From Bacterioplanoides sp965219715 (GTDB lineage Bacteria > Pseudomonadota > Gammaproteobacteria > Pseudomonadales > Oceanobacteraceae): a DNA stretch of 64,000 bases. The notes below the pieces were generated by a model. The model was not told the origin of the DNA. It worked only from the letters and a program-made list of their open reading frames with translations, and did no database searches. Numbering within the stretch: the stretch's first letter is position 1; each line of letters begins with the position of its first letter. The stretch is from positions 2,108,001 through 2,172,000 of the forward strand of contig NZ_OZ244785.1 in the NCBI RefSeq assembly GCF_965219715.1, in the 5' to 3' direction. The position numbers and the translations under genes are program-made. This document shows positions 43,563 to 51,224 of the stretch, one piece after another.

Positions 43563-44663
43563 ATGAATTTTAAATTACTGACATTATCCATTCTGGTTCT
43601 GACACTGAGCGCTTGTGGCGGAGGTGGTGGTTCTGACAGTTCTACCACCGGCAATGGTGTAAAACTTCCTGATCGTGATAACACCACACCAGACAAGGAA
43701 GAAGATAAAACGCCAGCTCCGGTACCGGATAACGGCGGTACTCCGGACAACGGCGGTACTCCGGATAACGGCAGTACTCCTGATAACGGCAGTACTCCTG
43801 ATAACGGCAGTACTCCGGATAACGGCGGTACTCCGGATAACGGTGGCACTCCTGATAACGGCAGTACTCCTGACAACGGCAGCACTCCGGACAAGTCCGT
43901 TAATCAGTCGCAGTATTATGCCAATGCGATCGGCAAAACCGGTTATGCACTGAAAACCGCGTTAAGCGCTATTGTTAGCAACGGCCATAACGACCGTGGT
44001 TATAACTGGGTATTTTTTAACGCCAATGACCGTGACCGTTATTTCGAAAATGACGGCACAATTCTGGATATTTATTCAGAAAATCCGTCAGCGGCAGATC
44101 CATACAATTTTACCGCCGCTACCAATCAGTGTGGTAATTATCGTGGTGAAGATGACTGTTATAACCGTGAGCATGCTTTTCCACAAAGCTGGTTTAACAA
44201 AGGTTATCCGATGCGCTCTGATGTTCATCACCTGTTTGCCACCGATGGTTACGTCAATGGTCGCCGCAGCAATAACCCTTACGGCAACGTCAGCTCTGCC
44301 AGCTGGACGTCGCGCAATGGTTCACGCTTAGGCAACGAGAGTGGTGCCCAATATAACGGTGTGGTATTTGAGCCAATTGATGAGTTTAAAGGTGATCTGG
44401 CGCGTGCCTATTTTTACATCGCTACTCGTTATGAAAGCCAGATTGCCAACTGGCAGGGCAATGGTAATGCGGATAACGTATTAAACGGCACATCAGATCA
44501 GGTGTTTGATAACTGGCAGCTTACCCTGCTGAAACAGTGGCATAAACTGGATCCGGTAAGCAAAAAAGAGCAGGACCGTAACCAGGCGGCATTTGAATAT
44601 CAGGGTAACCGCAATCCGTTTGTTGATAACCCACAGTGGGTTAGTGAGATCTGGGGAGAATAA
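43563..44663 (+). CDS. endonuclease I-family lipoprotein with repeat linker
   Basis: A 366-residue lipoprotein with lipobox LTLSAC (Cys18) and a poly-Gly start. Residues 55-108 are nine copies of PDNG[GS]T, a flexible spacer probably holding the enzyme away from the membrane. The catalytic domain (about 112-366) is endonuclease I: NREHAFPQSWF and DVHHLFATDGYVNGRRSNNPYG carry the active-site His and metal residues. EndA/Vvn-type enzymes cut DNA and RNA without sequence preference in the periplasm or outside. Linker plus lipid anchor is not the usual EndA layout and suggests a surface-tethered nuclease. It is the last gene of the nucleic-acid block. Confidence 0.9.
   Translation: MNFKLLTLSILVLTLSACGGGGGSDSSTTGNGVKLPDRDNTTPDKEEDKTPAPVPDNGGTPDNGGTPDNGSTPDNGSTPDNGSTPDNGGTPDNGGTPDNGSTPDNGSTPDKSVNQSQYYANAIGKTGYALKTALSAIVSNGHNDRGYNWVFFNANDRDRYFENDGTILDIYSENPSAADPYNFTAATNQCGNYRGEDDCYNREHAFPQSWFNKGYPMRSDVHHLFATDGYVNGRRSNNPYGNVSSASWTSRNGSRLGNESGAQYNGVVFEPIDEFKGDLARAYFYIATRYESQIANWQGNGNADNVLNGTSDQVFDNWQLTLLKQWHKLDPVSKKEQDRNQAAFEYQGNRNPFVDNPQWVSEIWGE
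43725..43886 (+). repeat. nine 18-bp tandem repeats in the endonuclease linker
   Basis: 162 bases in nine in-frame 18-base units (CCGGATAACGGCGGTACT type) coding PDNGGT or PDNGST. The near-identical DNA makes length change by slippage likely; the frame would be kept. Confidence 0.92.
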
Positions 44664-44673
44664 CCCGATTTTA

Positions 44674-44707
44674 CTGTGCTGCAATTTATTCACACATTGC
44701 AGCACAG
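44674..44707. terminator. bidirectional terminator between endonuclease and flavoprotein genes
   Basis: A 12-bp perfect stem (CTGTGCTGCAAT / ATTGCAGCACAG) with a 10-base loop between convergent genes; tails are only weakly T-rich. Confidence 0.65.
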
Positions 44708-44721
44708 CAAACGCCTGCCTA

Positions 44722-46797
44722 TCAGAGATCCAATCGGATCTCTGCCAACTGGTCAGCTCCGGCCATTCTTGGCTTAGCACAACACATTAATACTTCGTCC
44801 TCCGCCAGGGTGATTTCCGCCCCCTGATGAACCACCTCCCCGCTGATTAACCGCGTTTTACAAGCGCCACAACGGCCACTGCGACAGCTGAACTCAGTCT
44901 GCAAACCGTGAGCTTCAGCAAACTCCAGTAATGTGCCTGATTCTGCTGTCCAGTTCTGCACGACCTGAGACTGGCTGAATTCCACAACGGCCTGTTCAGC
45001 AATCTCTGCAGATTCATCCTCCTCTGTGGTGTTGTTATTATCACGCTGCAACGACGCAGGCCCGAATGCCTCGGCTTCGATATGGTCATCGTTAATTCCT
45101 AAAGAGCGCAATAAATCATACATATCCTGCATAAAGCCCGACGGGCCACAAATAAAACACTGATAATTATCCAGCGGTAATACCGCCTGCAATAATTTGC
45201 GATTGATACGCCCAAGGTGGTGATAATCCTGCCCGGGACGCGCGCCTTCGCCATTCGACAACACCCAATATACCGATAACAATCCGGAAGATGCCTGTTG
45301 CAGCTGATTCAGCTCTGCAACAAAACTGCGCTGCTGCAGGTGTTTAGCGCTGGCAATTAATACCAGAGGTCGCATCGAACGGGTACGTAATGCTTCGTTT
45401 AATACATGACGCACCATTGCCACCATAGGCGTAATACCAATACCTGCGGCTAATAATATCGCCGGACGTTCGTCACTGGCATCGATATAAAAATTGCCCG
45501 CGGGCTGGCGGATTTCGAGTTTATCCAACACGTTTAACCGATGCAGATAACCGGACATAACACCCTGCTGTTCCCGCTTAACACTGATACGGTATAAACC
45601 ATCTTCCGGAGCACTGGAGACGGTGTAATTACGAATATGAGCCTTGCCCTGTATTTCTGCTTTTAACGTTAGATACTGACCGGCTTTAAACGGCGCAACT
45701 CCGTGATCCGGCTGGCGTAAATACAATGATTTAACCTGCTCACTTTCCTGTTCGATCCGCTCAATGGAGACTCCCAGCCAGTTGTCTTTCGCATGACTGG
45801 CCTGCTGTCTGGCGTAAGCTTCAGACCAGCTGCCGGTAATTAAAGTATTAGGCGAATATTCTTCAAAGTGAAAACGAAAAGGTAATACCTGGCGTAAACG
45901 AAATCCTTTGTGCAGCCTGAACTTCCACAATCGCTCAGCACCGGCAAAAAACTGCGTCTCTTCACTGTGCCATAACACCTCAGCTTCTCCGGTTAACATC
46001 AGTAAATCACCACTGTTAAAATCAGGAATAAGCAACCCGGCTTTTGGGTTTACGGCAAAATTGCCAAAGGTATTAAAATGAAAATTACCGGCGTAATCGG
46101 GTATGGTTAACTCGCGATTATTATCTACCCGGACAAACCCCGGCTTGCCACCGCGATGAGAGATATCAACACCCTGGCGCGCCTGATCCCCGGCAAAATA
46201 ACTGGAAACAAAAAAGGTGTCGGTTTCCTGAATAAGTTCAATCGCACTGTCATCCAGTTCACTCAGTGCTTGGTTTGACGATGGCGCCGGTTGTTCGGTC
46301 AGATCATCCAGCCAGTCGATACGTCGGGTCTGAATATATTGTGGGCAGTTACCAAAGGCCTGATCCACATCAACCTCAATGGTCTGATTATTCAGCTGAC
46401 TGACGGTCGCCGACAAACGATTGCGGCGACGACTGTGCAATTCGACACCGACAAAACCGATGCGACTGCCGGGTTTTAGTTCTCTGGCGATTAAATCTCC
46501 CGCCAGTGGTTCAGCATGAATGGTCAGTTTCTTTTCGTCAGGTGACTGAATAAATCCAGGTCTGCCACATAAGATACTGGCCCAGGGCCAACCTTCGTCA
46601 TCGACATAACCGGCAAAAATATAAGGCAGGTTCTGATAAAAATCGCGGTGTTGCTGTGGCATAAAATCGCGGATAACCCGCCTGCCAAAGTTTTCCAGCT
46701 GCTGCCGCACACCCAGTTTCTCCTGTATTTCCTGTTCACCCGGATGAAACGGTGAATCATCCGGACGTAAACCTGTGATCTCTGCTGACGAAGACAT
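44722..46797 (-). CDS. PNPOx-like / FAD-NAD(P) reductase / 2Fe-2S ferredoxin fusion
   Basis: A 691-residue three-part redox protein. Residues about 40-330 are a pyridoxamine-phosphate-oxidase-like flavin domain region (FAGYVDDEGWPWASILCGRPG; second half with GGKPGFVRVDN). Residues about 345-580 are a ferredoxin-reductase module with FAD motif RNYTVSSAP, NAD-binding GIGITPMVAMV and CGPSGFMQDM. Residues about 600-691 form a plant-type ferredoxin with CRSGRCGACKT and the fourth cysteine in VLMCCAKP. Electron flow is probably NAD(P)H to FAD to 2Fe-2S, perhaps to or from the flavin domain. Members are known in proteobacteria without clear function. No partner oxygenase is adjacent. It may belong with the GST/MAPEG detoxification genes upstream. 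Confidence 0.87.
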   Translation of the reverse strand: MSSSAEITGLRPDDSPFHPGEQEIQEKLGVRQQLENFGRRVIRDFMPQQHRDFYQNLPYIFAGYVDDEGWPWASILCGRPGFIQSPDEKKLTIHAEPLAGDLIARELKPGSRIGFVGVELHSRRRNRLSATVSQLNNQTIEVDVDQAFGNCPQYIQTRRIDWLDDLTEQPAPSSNQALSELDDSAIELIQETDTFFVSSYFAGDQARQGVDISHRGGKPGFVRVDNNRELTIPDYAGNFHFNTFGNFAVNPKAGLLIPDFNSGDLLMLTGEAEVLWHSEETQFFAGAERLWKFRLHKGFRLRQVLPFRFHFEEYSPNTLITGSWSEAYARQQASHAKDNWLGVSIERIEQESEQVKSLYLRQPDHGVAPFKAGQYLTLKAEIQGKAHIRNYTVSSAPEDGLYRISVKREQQGVMSGYLHRLNVLDKLEIRQPAGNFYIDASDERPAILLAAGIGITPMVAMVRHVLNEALRTRSMRPLVLIASAKHLQQRSFVAELNQLQQASSGLLSVYWVLSNGEGARPGQDYHHLGRINRKLLQAVLPLDNYQCFICGPSGFMQDMYDLLRSLGINDDHIEAEAFGPASLQRDNNNTTEEDESAEIAEQAVVEFSQSQVVQNWTAESGTLLEFAEAHGLQTEFSCRSGRCGACKTRLISGEVVHQGAEITLAEDEVLMCCAKPRMAGADQLAEIRLDL

Positions 46798-46905
46798 ACG
46801 GTCTCTCCTTTATAATCTGATAATGCTCAGCCGATATTAAATAAGCGATTTTCAATAACGGTTTGAAATGGGTGAATAAAAAGAGTCGGTTTTAAATAAG
46901 CGAAT

Positions 46906-46931
46906 AAAAAGGGCCGGCTTTGCAGCCGGCC
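46906..46931 (-). terminator. rho-independent terminator after the MAPEG gene
   Basis: A perfect 8-bp GC stem (GGCCGGCT / AGCCGGCC) with 4-base loop, followed on the minus strand by CTTTTT. A further 8-bp inverted repeat (TCGCCTTC / GAAGGCGA) lies at 46941-46971. Confidence 0.88.
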
Positions 46932-46996
46932 AAGGACAGGTCGCCTTCAGTATCTGGAGGAAGGAAGGCGAACGACGGAAAGATAATTCGCCAGCA

Positions 46997-47386
46997 TTAA
47001 CCCAATAATGGCGAGGCCAACATCAGAATCCCTACAACTCCGGCAAACCAGGCAGTAGTACGTACATAAGGAATACCAGCAACATAGACAATGGCGTGTG
47101 CGATTCGGGCAATCAAAAAAATATAGGCTCCGGTGGCACTGCTGTCGTTATTTAACCCAGACAACTGCACAGCAACCGCAACGGGTGCAAAGATAATAAT
47201 CGCTTCAATTAAATTCCGGATCGCCCGGTTAAGACGATCATTCCAACCGGTCCACGGATCAATATCGTGTTGATTACCAGCCGCTGCAGGTAAACCTAAA
47301 ACCAGTACATTTCGGGTGCCCTGAATTAACGTCAGGATCAGAGCAAAAATTCCGATATAAGCCAGAACAGTCATTTCAGCAGTCAT
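46997..47386 (-). CDS. MAPEG-family membrane protein
   Basis: A 129-residue protein with four membrane segments, normal for MAPEG (membrane-associated proteins in eicosanoid and glutathione metabolism). Family segments are GTRNVLVLGLP, NRAIRNLIEAIIIFAPV and the Arg-rich ARIAHAIVYVAGIPYVRTTAW. The start was set at ATG 47386, with GGAGG 7 bases upstream, and not at 47404. Bacterial members are often glutathione-dependent or of unknown activity. It follows a GST gene on the same strand, though a terminator-like hairpin (47410-47450) separates them. A role in membrane detoxification is plausible. Confidence 0.85.
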   Translation of the reverse strand: MTAEMTVLAYIGIFALILTLIQGTRNVLVLGLPAAAGNQHDIDPWTGWNDRLNRAIRNLIEAIIIFAPVAVAVQLSGLNNDSSATGAYIFLIARIAHAIVYVAGIPYVRTTAWFAGVVGILMLASPLLG

Positions 47387-47409
47387 GTTAATTACCTCCA
47401 ACAAGGTGT

Positions 47410-47450
47410 AAAAAACCCGGCCAGATATTCGATATCAGCCTGAAACCGGG
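47410..47450 (-). terminator. terminator-like hairpin between GST and MAPEG genes
   Basis: CCCGG / CCGGG arms with partly paired interior, followed on the minus strand by TTTTTTA. It may end or attenuate transcripts from the GST promoter. Confidence 0.55.
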
Positions 47451-47548
47451 CGTTAATGTGTTTTAATTCAGAATAAAATCCCACTGGCTAAACAGACCTG
47501 AGCATCGGTTGTGCTACTACAGTGATCCCCAGAGCCAGCGCGAGACTC

Positions 47549-48175
47549 TCAACCGGCTAACAAACCAACCGGTGTGGTTACCATAGGGATAAAGCCAGGT
47601 AACGACTCAATACGCTCCAGCCATGCCGAGATCGCCGGGTACTCAGCCAGAGAAATATCACCCTCCGGGGCATGGGCGATATAAGCGTAATTAGCAACAT
47701 CAGCGATGGTGGCATGATCACCCACCAACCACTCGGCGGCAGTTAAACGCTGCTCCAGAACATTGAATAAGCCGTTGGCAATATCTTTAGCACGCTGATG
47801 ATCCAGAGCCGCGCCAAATACATTAATTAAACGTGCTGCCGCCGGGCCATTAGCGACCGGGCCTGCAGCCACCGATAAATAGCGCTGCACCTCTGCTGCC
47901 TGTACCAGATCGGTTGGTAACCAGGAGCCTTCAGCATCATATTGACTGACGAGGTAAAAAAGGATGGCATTTGAATCAGCAATAATAACGTCACCATCCG
48001 TTAATACCGGAACCTGGCCAAATGCATTTTTTTGTAAAAATTCCGGCTGTTTATGGGCACCGGCTTTCAGATCCACATCGATAATTTCAGCATCCAGCCC
48101 CAGCAGTGATAACATCAGTTCTGCGCGGTGAGAATGACCGGATAAAGGGTGACGATACAATACGAGCTCAGACAT
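47549..48175 (-). CDS. glutathione S-transferase
   Basis: A 208-residue soluble GST. The thioredoxin-like N-terminal domain begins LVLYRHPLSGHSHRAEL and includes FGQVPVLTDGDVIIADSNAIL with the cis-Pro and the glutathione-binding Asp-Ser pair. The C-terminal domain has WLVGDHATIADVANYAYIAHA, the conserved N-capping box. It conjugates glutathione to electrophiles in the cytoplasm. A sigma-54 promoter match lies 63-78 bases upstream on its strand, with activator-like sites beyond it, so it is probably induced by the PAS-type activator encoded at 49469-51016. Confidence 0.9.
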   Translation of the reverse strand: MSELVLYRHPLSGHSHRAELMLSLLGLDAEIIDVDLKAGAHKQPEFLQKNAFGQVPVLTDGDVIIADSNAILFYLVSQYDAEGSWLPTDLVQAAEVQRYLSVAAGPVANGPAAARLINVFGAALDHQRAKDIANGLFNVLEQRLTAAEWLVGDHATIADVANYAYIAHAPEGDISLAEYPAISAWLERIESLPGFIPMVTTPVGLLAG

Positions 48176-48237
48176 AAGCCCCTCCCTGAGTATAATAGTT
48201 GATTTTTAAATTCGTTTTTTACGAATAAACCATCCAT

Positions 48238-48253
48238 TGCTATAGCTGTGCCA
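48238..48253 (-). promoter_or_regulatory. sigma-54 promoter of the GST gene
   Basis: On the minus strand TGGCACAGCTATAGCA has TGGCAC at -24 and GC at -12 with exact spacing. Predicted start is near 48226. A palindrome ATTCGT-N5-ACGAAT lies at 48210-48226. Confidence 0.65.
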
Positions 48254-48317
48254 ACTCATAGAAAAATTATTATTTTTTCATTTTTTATCACGCCCTTCTT
48301 TATTACCCCGATAAAAA

Positions 48318-48415
48318 ACGAAATACGGACACGAATTACCGTCACTCACCGAAATATCGTAAAAACGAGCCATTGTTCCAATTCTCTGATTTGACTAAAT
48401 ATCGTGATATTTACG
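48318..48415. promoter_or_regulatory. cluster of activator-like sites in a divergent sigma-54 region
   Basis: Three related motifs: ACGAAATACGG (48318-48328), CCGAAATATCGTAAA (48349-48363) and the perfect palindrome TAAATATCGTGATATTTA (48396-48413). The same sequence family recurs next to the activator gene at 51062-51102. The cluster lies between two diverging sigma-54 promoter matches at distances normal for enhancer sites. Confidence 0.55.
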
Positions 48416-48508
48416 ACATATGGTGTCGTCGTACAAATCTGTTGAAAAAATACCGTTTTTTCAGAGTCGGAACGATTCGATTACATTTTTTATCCGGAGA
48501 ATTGAACA

Positions 48509-48524
48509 TGGCATATATTTCGCA
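48509..48524 (+). promoter_or_regulatory. sigma-54 promoter of the cupredoxin-like gene
   Basis: TGGCATATATTTCGCA has GG and GC at exact -24/-12 spacing; predicted start near 48536, about 38 bases before the ATG. Confidence 0.6.
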
Positions 48525-48573
48525 AAAGCTAATATACCGATAACTTTATTTACTCTTTCAATGAGGAAGAACG

Positions 48574-48912
48574 ATGAAATTAAAATTCGTGTTTATTTTA
48601 GCCAGCCTGCTGTTTTCTGCATTAAGCGCTGCAGCACCAAGAGTGATTCATCTGGATGAATACAATGGCTACTTTGCCGCAAAGGAAACCCTGGCCAGCC
48701 TGCCAGCGGGTGAATACACCTTTGTTGTTACCAATAAAGCCGGCAAAGTTGTTGGCTTCCAGCTACAGGATCAGAAAACCCATAAACAGCTGGATATGTT
48801 TCCACTGGAAGTTGGCGAAACCCGCTCAACAACCGTCACCATTGGCAAAAACGGATTTCGTTATCGCTGCCCGATTAATCCAACTCCCTGGTACGACGTC
48901 GATGTTCGCTGA
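48574..48912 (+). CDS. small exported cupredoxin-like protein
   Basis: A 112-residue protein with signal peptide (cleavage after about SALSAAA, residue 21). The mature part is a small all-beta domain: LPAGEYTFVVTNKAGKVVGFQLQ, then a strand pair and YRCPINPTPWYDVDVR at the end. The layout resembles cupredoxin-like domains, with one Cys near the C-terminus, but a full type 1 copper site (Cys, two His, Met) is not evident, so copper binding is doubtful. It is the first gene after a sigma-54 promoter match and precedes a DUF1348 gene. Probably periplasmic; function unknown. Confidence 0.7.
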   Translation: MKLKFVFILASLLFSALSAAAPRVIHLDEYNGYFAAKETLASLPAGEYTFVVTNKAGKVVGFQLQDQKTHKQLDMFPLEVGETRSTTVTIGKNGFRYRCPINPTPWYDVDVR

Positions 48913-48989
48913 TAGCTGGCTAACCCTGATTTCTCATTGGGGCAGTTTTAACAACCACTGCCCTGTTCGTTTTATTTCCGGAGACCAAT

Positions 48990-49409
48990 ATGGCTAACGA
49001 GCAAAGACCCCCATTACCTCCTTTTACCGAGCAAAGTGCCCGGGTAAAAGTCCAGGCAGCAGAAGATGCCTGGAATACTAAGGATCCGGCCCGAGTTGCT
49101 CAGGCCTATACCAAAGATTCGCAGTGGCGTAATCGCGATCAGTTTATAACGGGTCGCAGCGAAATTATCGATTTCCTTACTGATAAATGGCAGCGGGAAA
49201 TTGACTATAAACTGCGCAAAGAACTCTGGTGTTTTGATTCCCACCGTATTGCGGTGAAATTTCAATACGAATGGCACGATGAACAGGGACAGTGGTATCG
49301 CTCATACGGCAATGAGCTGTGGCAATTTGATGATGATGGTTTAATGGAGCGCCGTGAAGCGTCCATTAATGACGTCAGAATCGACCCGAGTGATCGGCTT
49401 CTGACTTAA
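48990..49409 (+). CDS. DUF1348 / NTF2-like protein
   Basis: A 139-residue protein of the SnoaL/NTF2-like superfamily, DUF1348 branch: AEDAWNTKDPARVAQAYTKDSQWRNRDQF-type start, GRSEIIDFLTDKW, then RIAVKFQYEWHDEQGQWYRSYGNELW and MERREASIND. It is a small cytoplasmic cone-shaped fold that may bind or convert a small molecule. No signal peptide. A good ribosome binding site (GGAG) precedes it. It follows the cupredoxin-like gene by 77 bases and ends at a strong terminator, so the two are probably one sigma-54-dependent unit. Confidence 0.87.
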   Translation: MANEQRPPLPPFTEQSARVKVQAAEDAWNTKDPARVAQAYTKDSQWRNRDQFITGRSEIIDFLTDKWQREIDYKLRKELWCFDSHRIAVKFQYEWHDEQGQWYRSYGNELWQFDDDGLMERREASINDVRIDPSDRLLT

Positions 49410-49434
49410 CCTCCCTGGTCAGAAGTTATCACGG

Positions 49435-49460
49435 GCCGCCTCATCTGAGGCGGCTTTTTT
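49435..49460 (+). terminator. rho-independent terminator after the DUF1348 gene
   Basis: An 8-bp GC stem (GCCGCCTC / GAGGCGGC), 4-base loop and T6. Confidence 0.93.
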
Positions 49461-49468
49461 ATTGCCAG

Positions 49469-51016
49469 CTATAAGCGGGTTTTAATGCCCAGCTTAGCCA
49501 TGCGGGAACGTAATGTATTCGGATGCATCGCCAGTTTCATTGCAGCACCATTATCGCCGGAGATTTTGCCATTACAGGCACGTACCACACGTTCGATATG
49601 TTCCGTTTCCACTTCCTGTAATGGTCGCAGGTCTTCTTCACGCACAACCTGTGCTGACCCACCTTCACCATCACGCGGGGTAACTTCGAAGTGGACATTT
49701 TCCGGCAATAAACCCGGCGGCACTTCCAGCAGACGTCCTTTGGATAAAATCACCGCACGATCAATAACATTCTGTAATTCACGAATATTACCTGGCCAGG
49801 CGTACTTAACTAATCGCTCCATACTGGATTCACTGACACCTTCCAGATTTCGCGCAAAACGCTCATTGGCACGACTGACAAATTTATCCACCAGCAATGG
49901 AATATCTTCCGAACGATCGCGCAAAGGTGGCAGAAACAGCGGAAATACATTCAGGCGGTAATATAAATCGATACGGAATTTCCCCTCATCAACCAGCTGC
50001 TGTAAATCGCGATGACTGGCAGCAATGATACGCACATCGGCTTTAATCACTTCTGAGCCGCCGACCCGCTCAAATTCTTTTTCCTGTAATACCCGCAATA
50101 GCTTGGTTTGGGTTTCCAGTGGTAACTCCGCCACCTCATCAAGAAATAGAGTGCCGCCATTGGCCAATTCAAAACGACCCTGACGGGTTTTTACCGCGCC
50201 AGTGAAGGCACCTTTCTCGTGACCAAATAATTCACTTTCAACCAGATTTTCCGGAATTGCAGCGCAGTTTACTTTAATCATTGGCCGCCCCTGACGTGGG
50301 CTGCGATCATGAATGGCGTGGGCAATCAGTTCTTTACCGGTTCCGCTTTCACCTTTAATTAATACCGTCGCATCCGTTGGAGCAACCTGCTCCACTTCCA
50401 CCAGCGCTTTAATTAAACATTTGTGATTACCGATAATTTCCGAAAAGTTATGTGCGCTTTTAATTTCCTGCTGCAGATAGAGGTTTTCGGCTTTCAGCTT
50501 TTCCTGAAGCAATAAAACATGCTGATGCGCCTGATCCAGTTCCTGCTGGGCAATCACCCGTTCGGTAATATCACGAAACACCACCACGGCACCGACAATT
50601 TTATCGTTACCGGATTCGTCTTTTTCAATCAGAGGGGTGCTGACGTATTCCACCGGGAAGCTGCTGCCGTCTTTGCGCCAGAACACCTCATCGGTCACCT
50701 TGGTCACCTCTCCGGTTCGGGCGGCGGCGTAAATCGGACAATCTTCTTTATGATAATGACTGCCATCCGGATGGCTGTGGTGCATCAGGTCGTGGCTGTT
50801 CTGACCACGCAGGTCTTCTTCTTTCCAGCCGGTTAAACGTTTGGCCGCCGGGTTGGAAAAGGTCACACAACCGTCGCAGTCAAAGCCATAAATGCCATCT
50901 CCAACCGCATTCAGTAATAACTCGTTAAAGTCCTGCAATCGCGACATATCCGTGTGTATATTCATGCTGTCTGTTCCCCAGATGTTGGCTGCTGATTTAT
51001 CCTCGCTGCTCGCCAT
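49469..51016 (-). CDS. PAS-domain sigma-54-dependent activator
   Basis: A 515-residue enhancer-binding protein. Residues about 28-155 (count from an upstream GTG at 51022) are a PAS domain with a His/Cys-rich stretch (HHSHPDGSHYHKEDCPIY). A coiled linker (155-190) leads to the AAA+ domain: Walker A GESGTGKE near 224-231, the sigma-54 contact loop GAFTGA at 271-276, Walker B GGTLFLDEVAELP, and the arginine finger region. A Fis-type helix-turn-helix closes the protein (GAAMKLAMHPNTLRSRMAKLGI). There is no receiver domain, so a ligand or redox signal at the PAS domain is likely. ATG 51016 and GTG 51022 are both possible. Three sigma-54 promoters with shared motifs lie nearby. Confidence 0.92.
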   Translation of the reverse strand: MASSEDKSAANIWGTDSMNIHTDMSRLQDFNELLLNAVGDGIYGFDCDGCVTFSNPAAKRLTGWKEEDLRGQNSHDLMHHSHPDGSHYHKEDCPIYAAARTGEVTKVTDEVFWRKDGSSFPVEYVSTPLIEKDESGNDKIVGAVVVFRDITERVIAQQELDQAHQHVLLLQEKLKAENLYLQQEIKSAHNFSEIIGNHKCLIKALVEVEQVAPTDATVLIKGESGTGKELIAHAIHDRSPRQGRPMIKVNCAAIPENLVESELFGHEKGAFTGAVKTRQGRFELANGGTLFLDEVAELPLETQTKLLRVLQEKEFERVGGSEVIKADVRIIAASHRDLQQLVDEGKFRIDLYYRLNVFPLFLPPLRDRSEDIPLLVDKFVSRANERFARNLEGVSESSMERLVKYAWPGNIRELQNVIDRAVILSKGRLLEVPPGLLPENVHFEVTPRDGEGGSAQVVREEDLRPLQEVETEHIERVVRACNGKISGDNGAAMKLAMHPNTLRSRMAKLGIKTRL

Positions 51017-51061
51017 AAGCACTGCACTCCCATTGCTGACATTTACGAATTGTCGTGAGTT

Positions 51062-51102
51062 TACGGTATTTCGTATTCACCTAACTAACGATATTTCGTA
51101 AC
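51062..51102. promoter_or_regulatory. activator-like sites between the sigma-54 activator gene and its divergent neighbour
   Basis: TACGGTATTTCGTATTC (51062-51078) and ACGATATTTCGTAAC (51088-51102). Read on the other strand they give ACGAAATACCGTA and TTACGAAATATCGT, matching the sites at 48318-48415. They lie 50-90 bases before the sigma-54 promoter at 51153. Confidence 0.55.
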
Positions 51103-51152
51103 TGATTCCACTTTAAGAGCTAAGCCCTTGTTTTTAAACGATTTAAAAACCT

Positions 51153-51168
51153 TGGCACGAGGTTCGCT
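51153..51168 (+). promoter_or_regulatory. sigma-54 promoter of the small membrane-protein gene
   Basis: TGGCACGAGGTTCGCT matches TGGCACG-N4-TTGCA with exact spacing and one change in TTG. Predicted start near 51180. Confidence 0.68.
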
Positions 51169-51224
51169 AAATACTCAAACAGTTATGAGCAGGATTAATG
51201 CCGATTTATCGTGAGGGACAAAAA

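Noticed and set aside
43725..43886. Short regular repeats that might suggest a CRISPR array
   Set aside because: Units are contiguous with no spacers, in frame, and encode a Pro-Asp-Asn-Gly linker.
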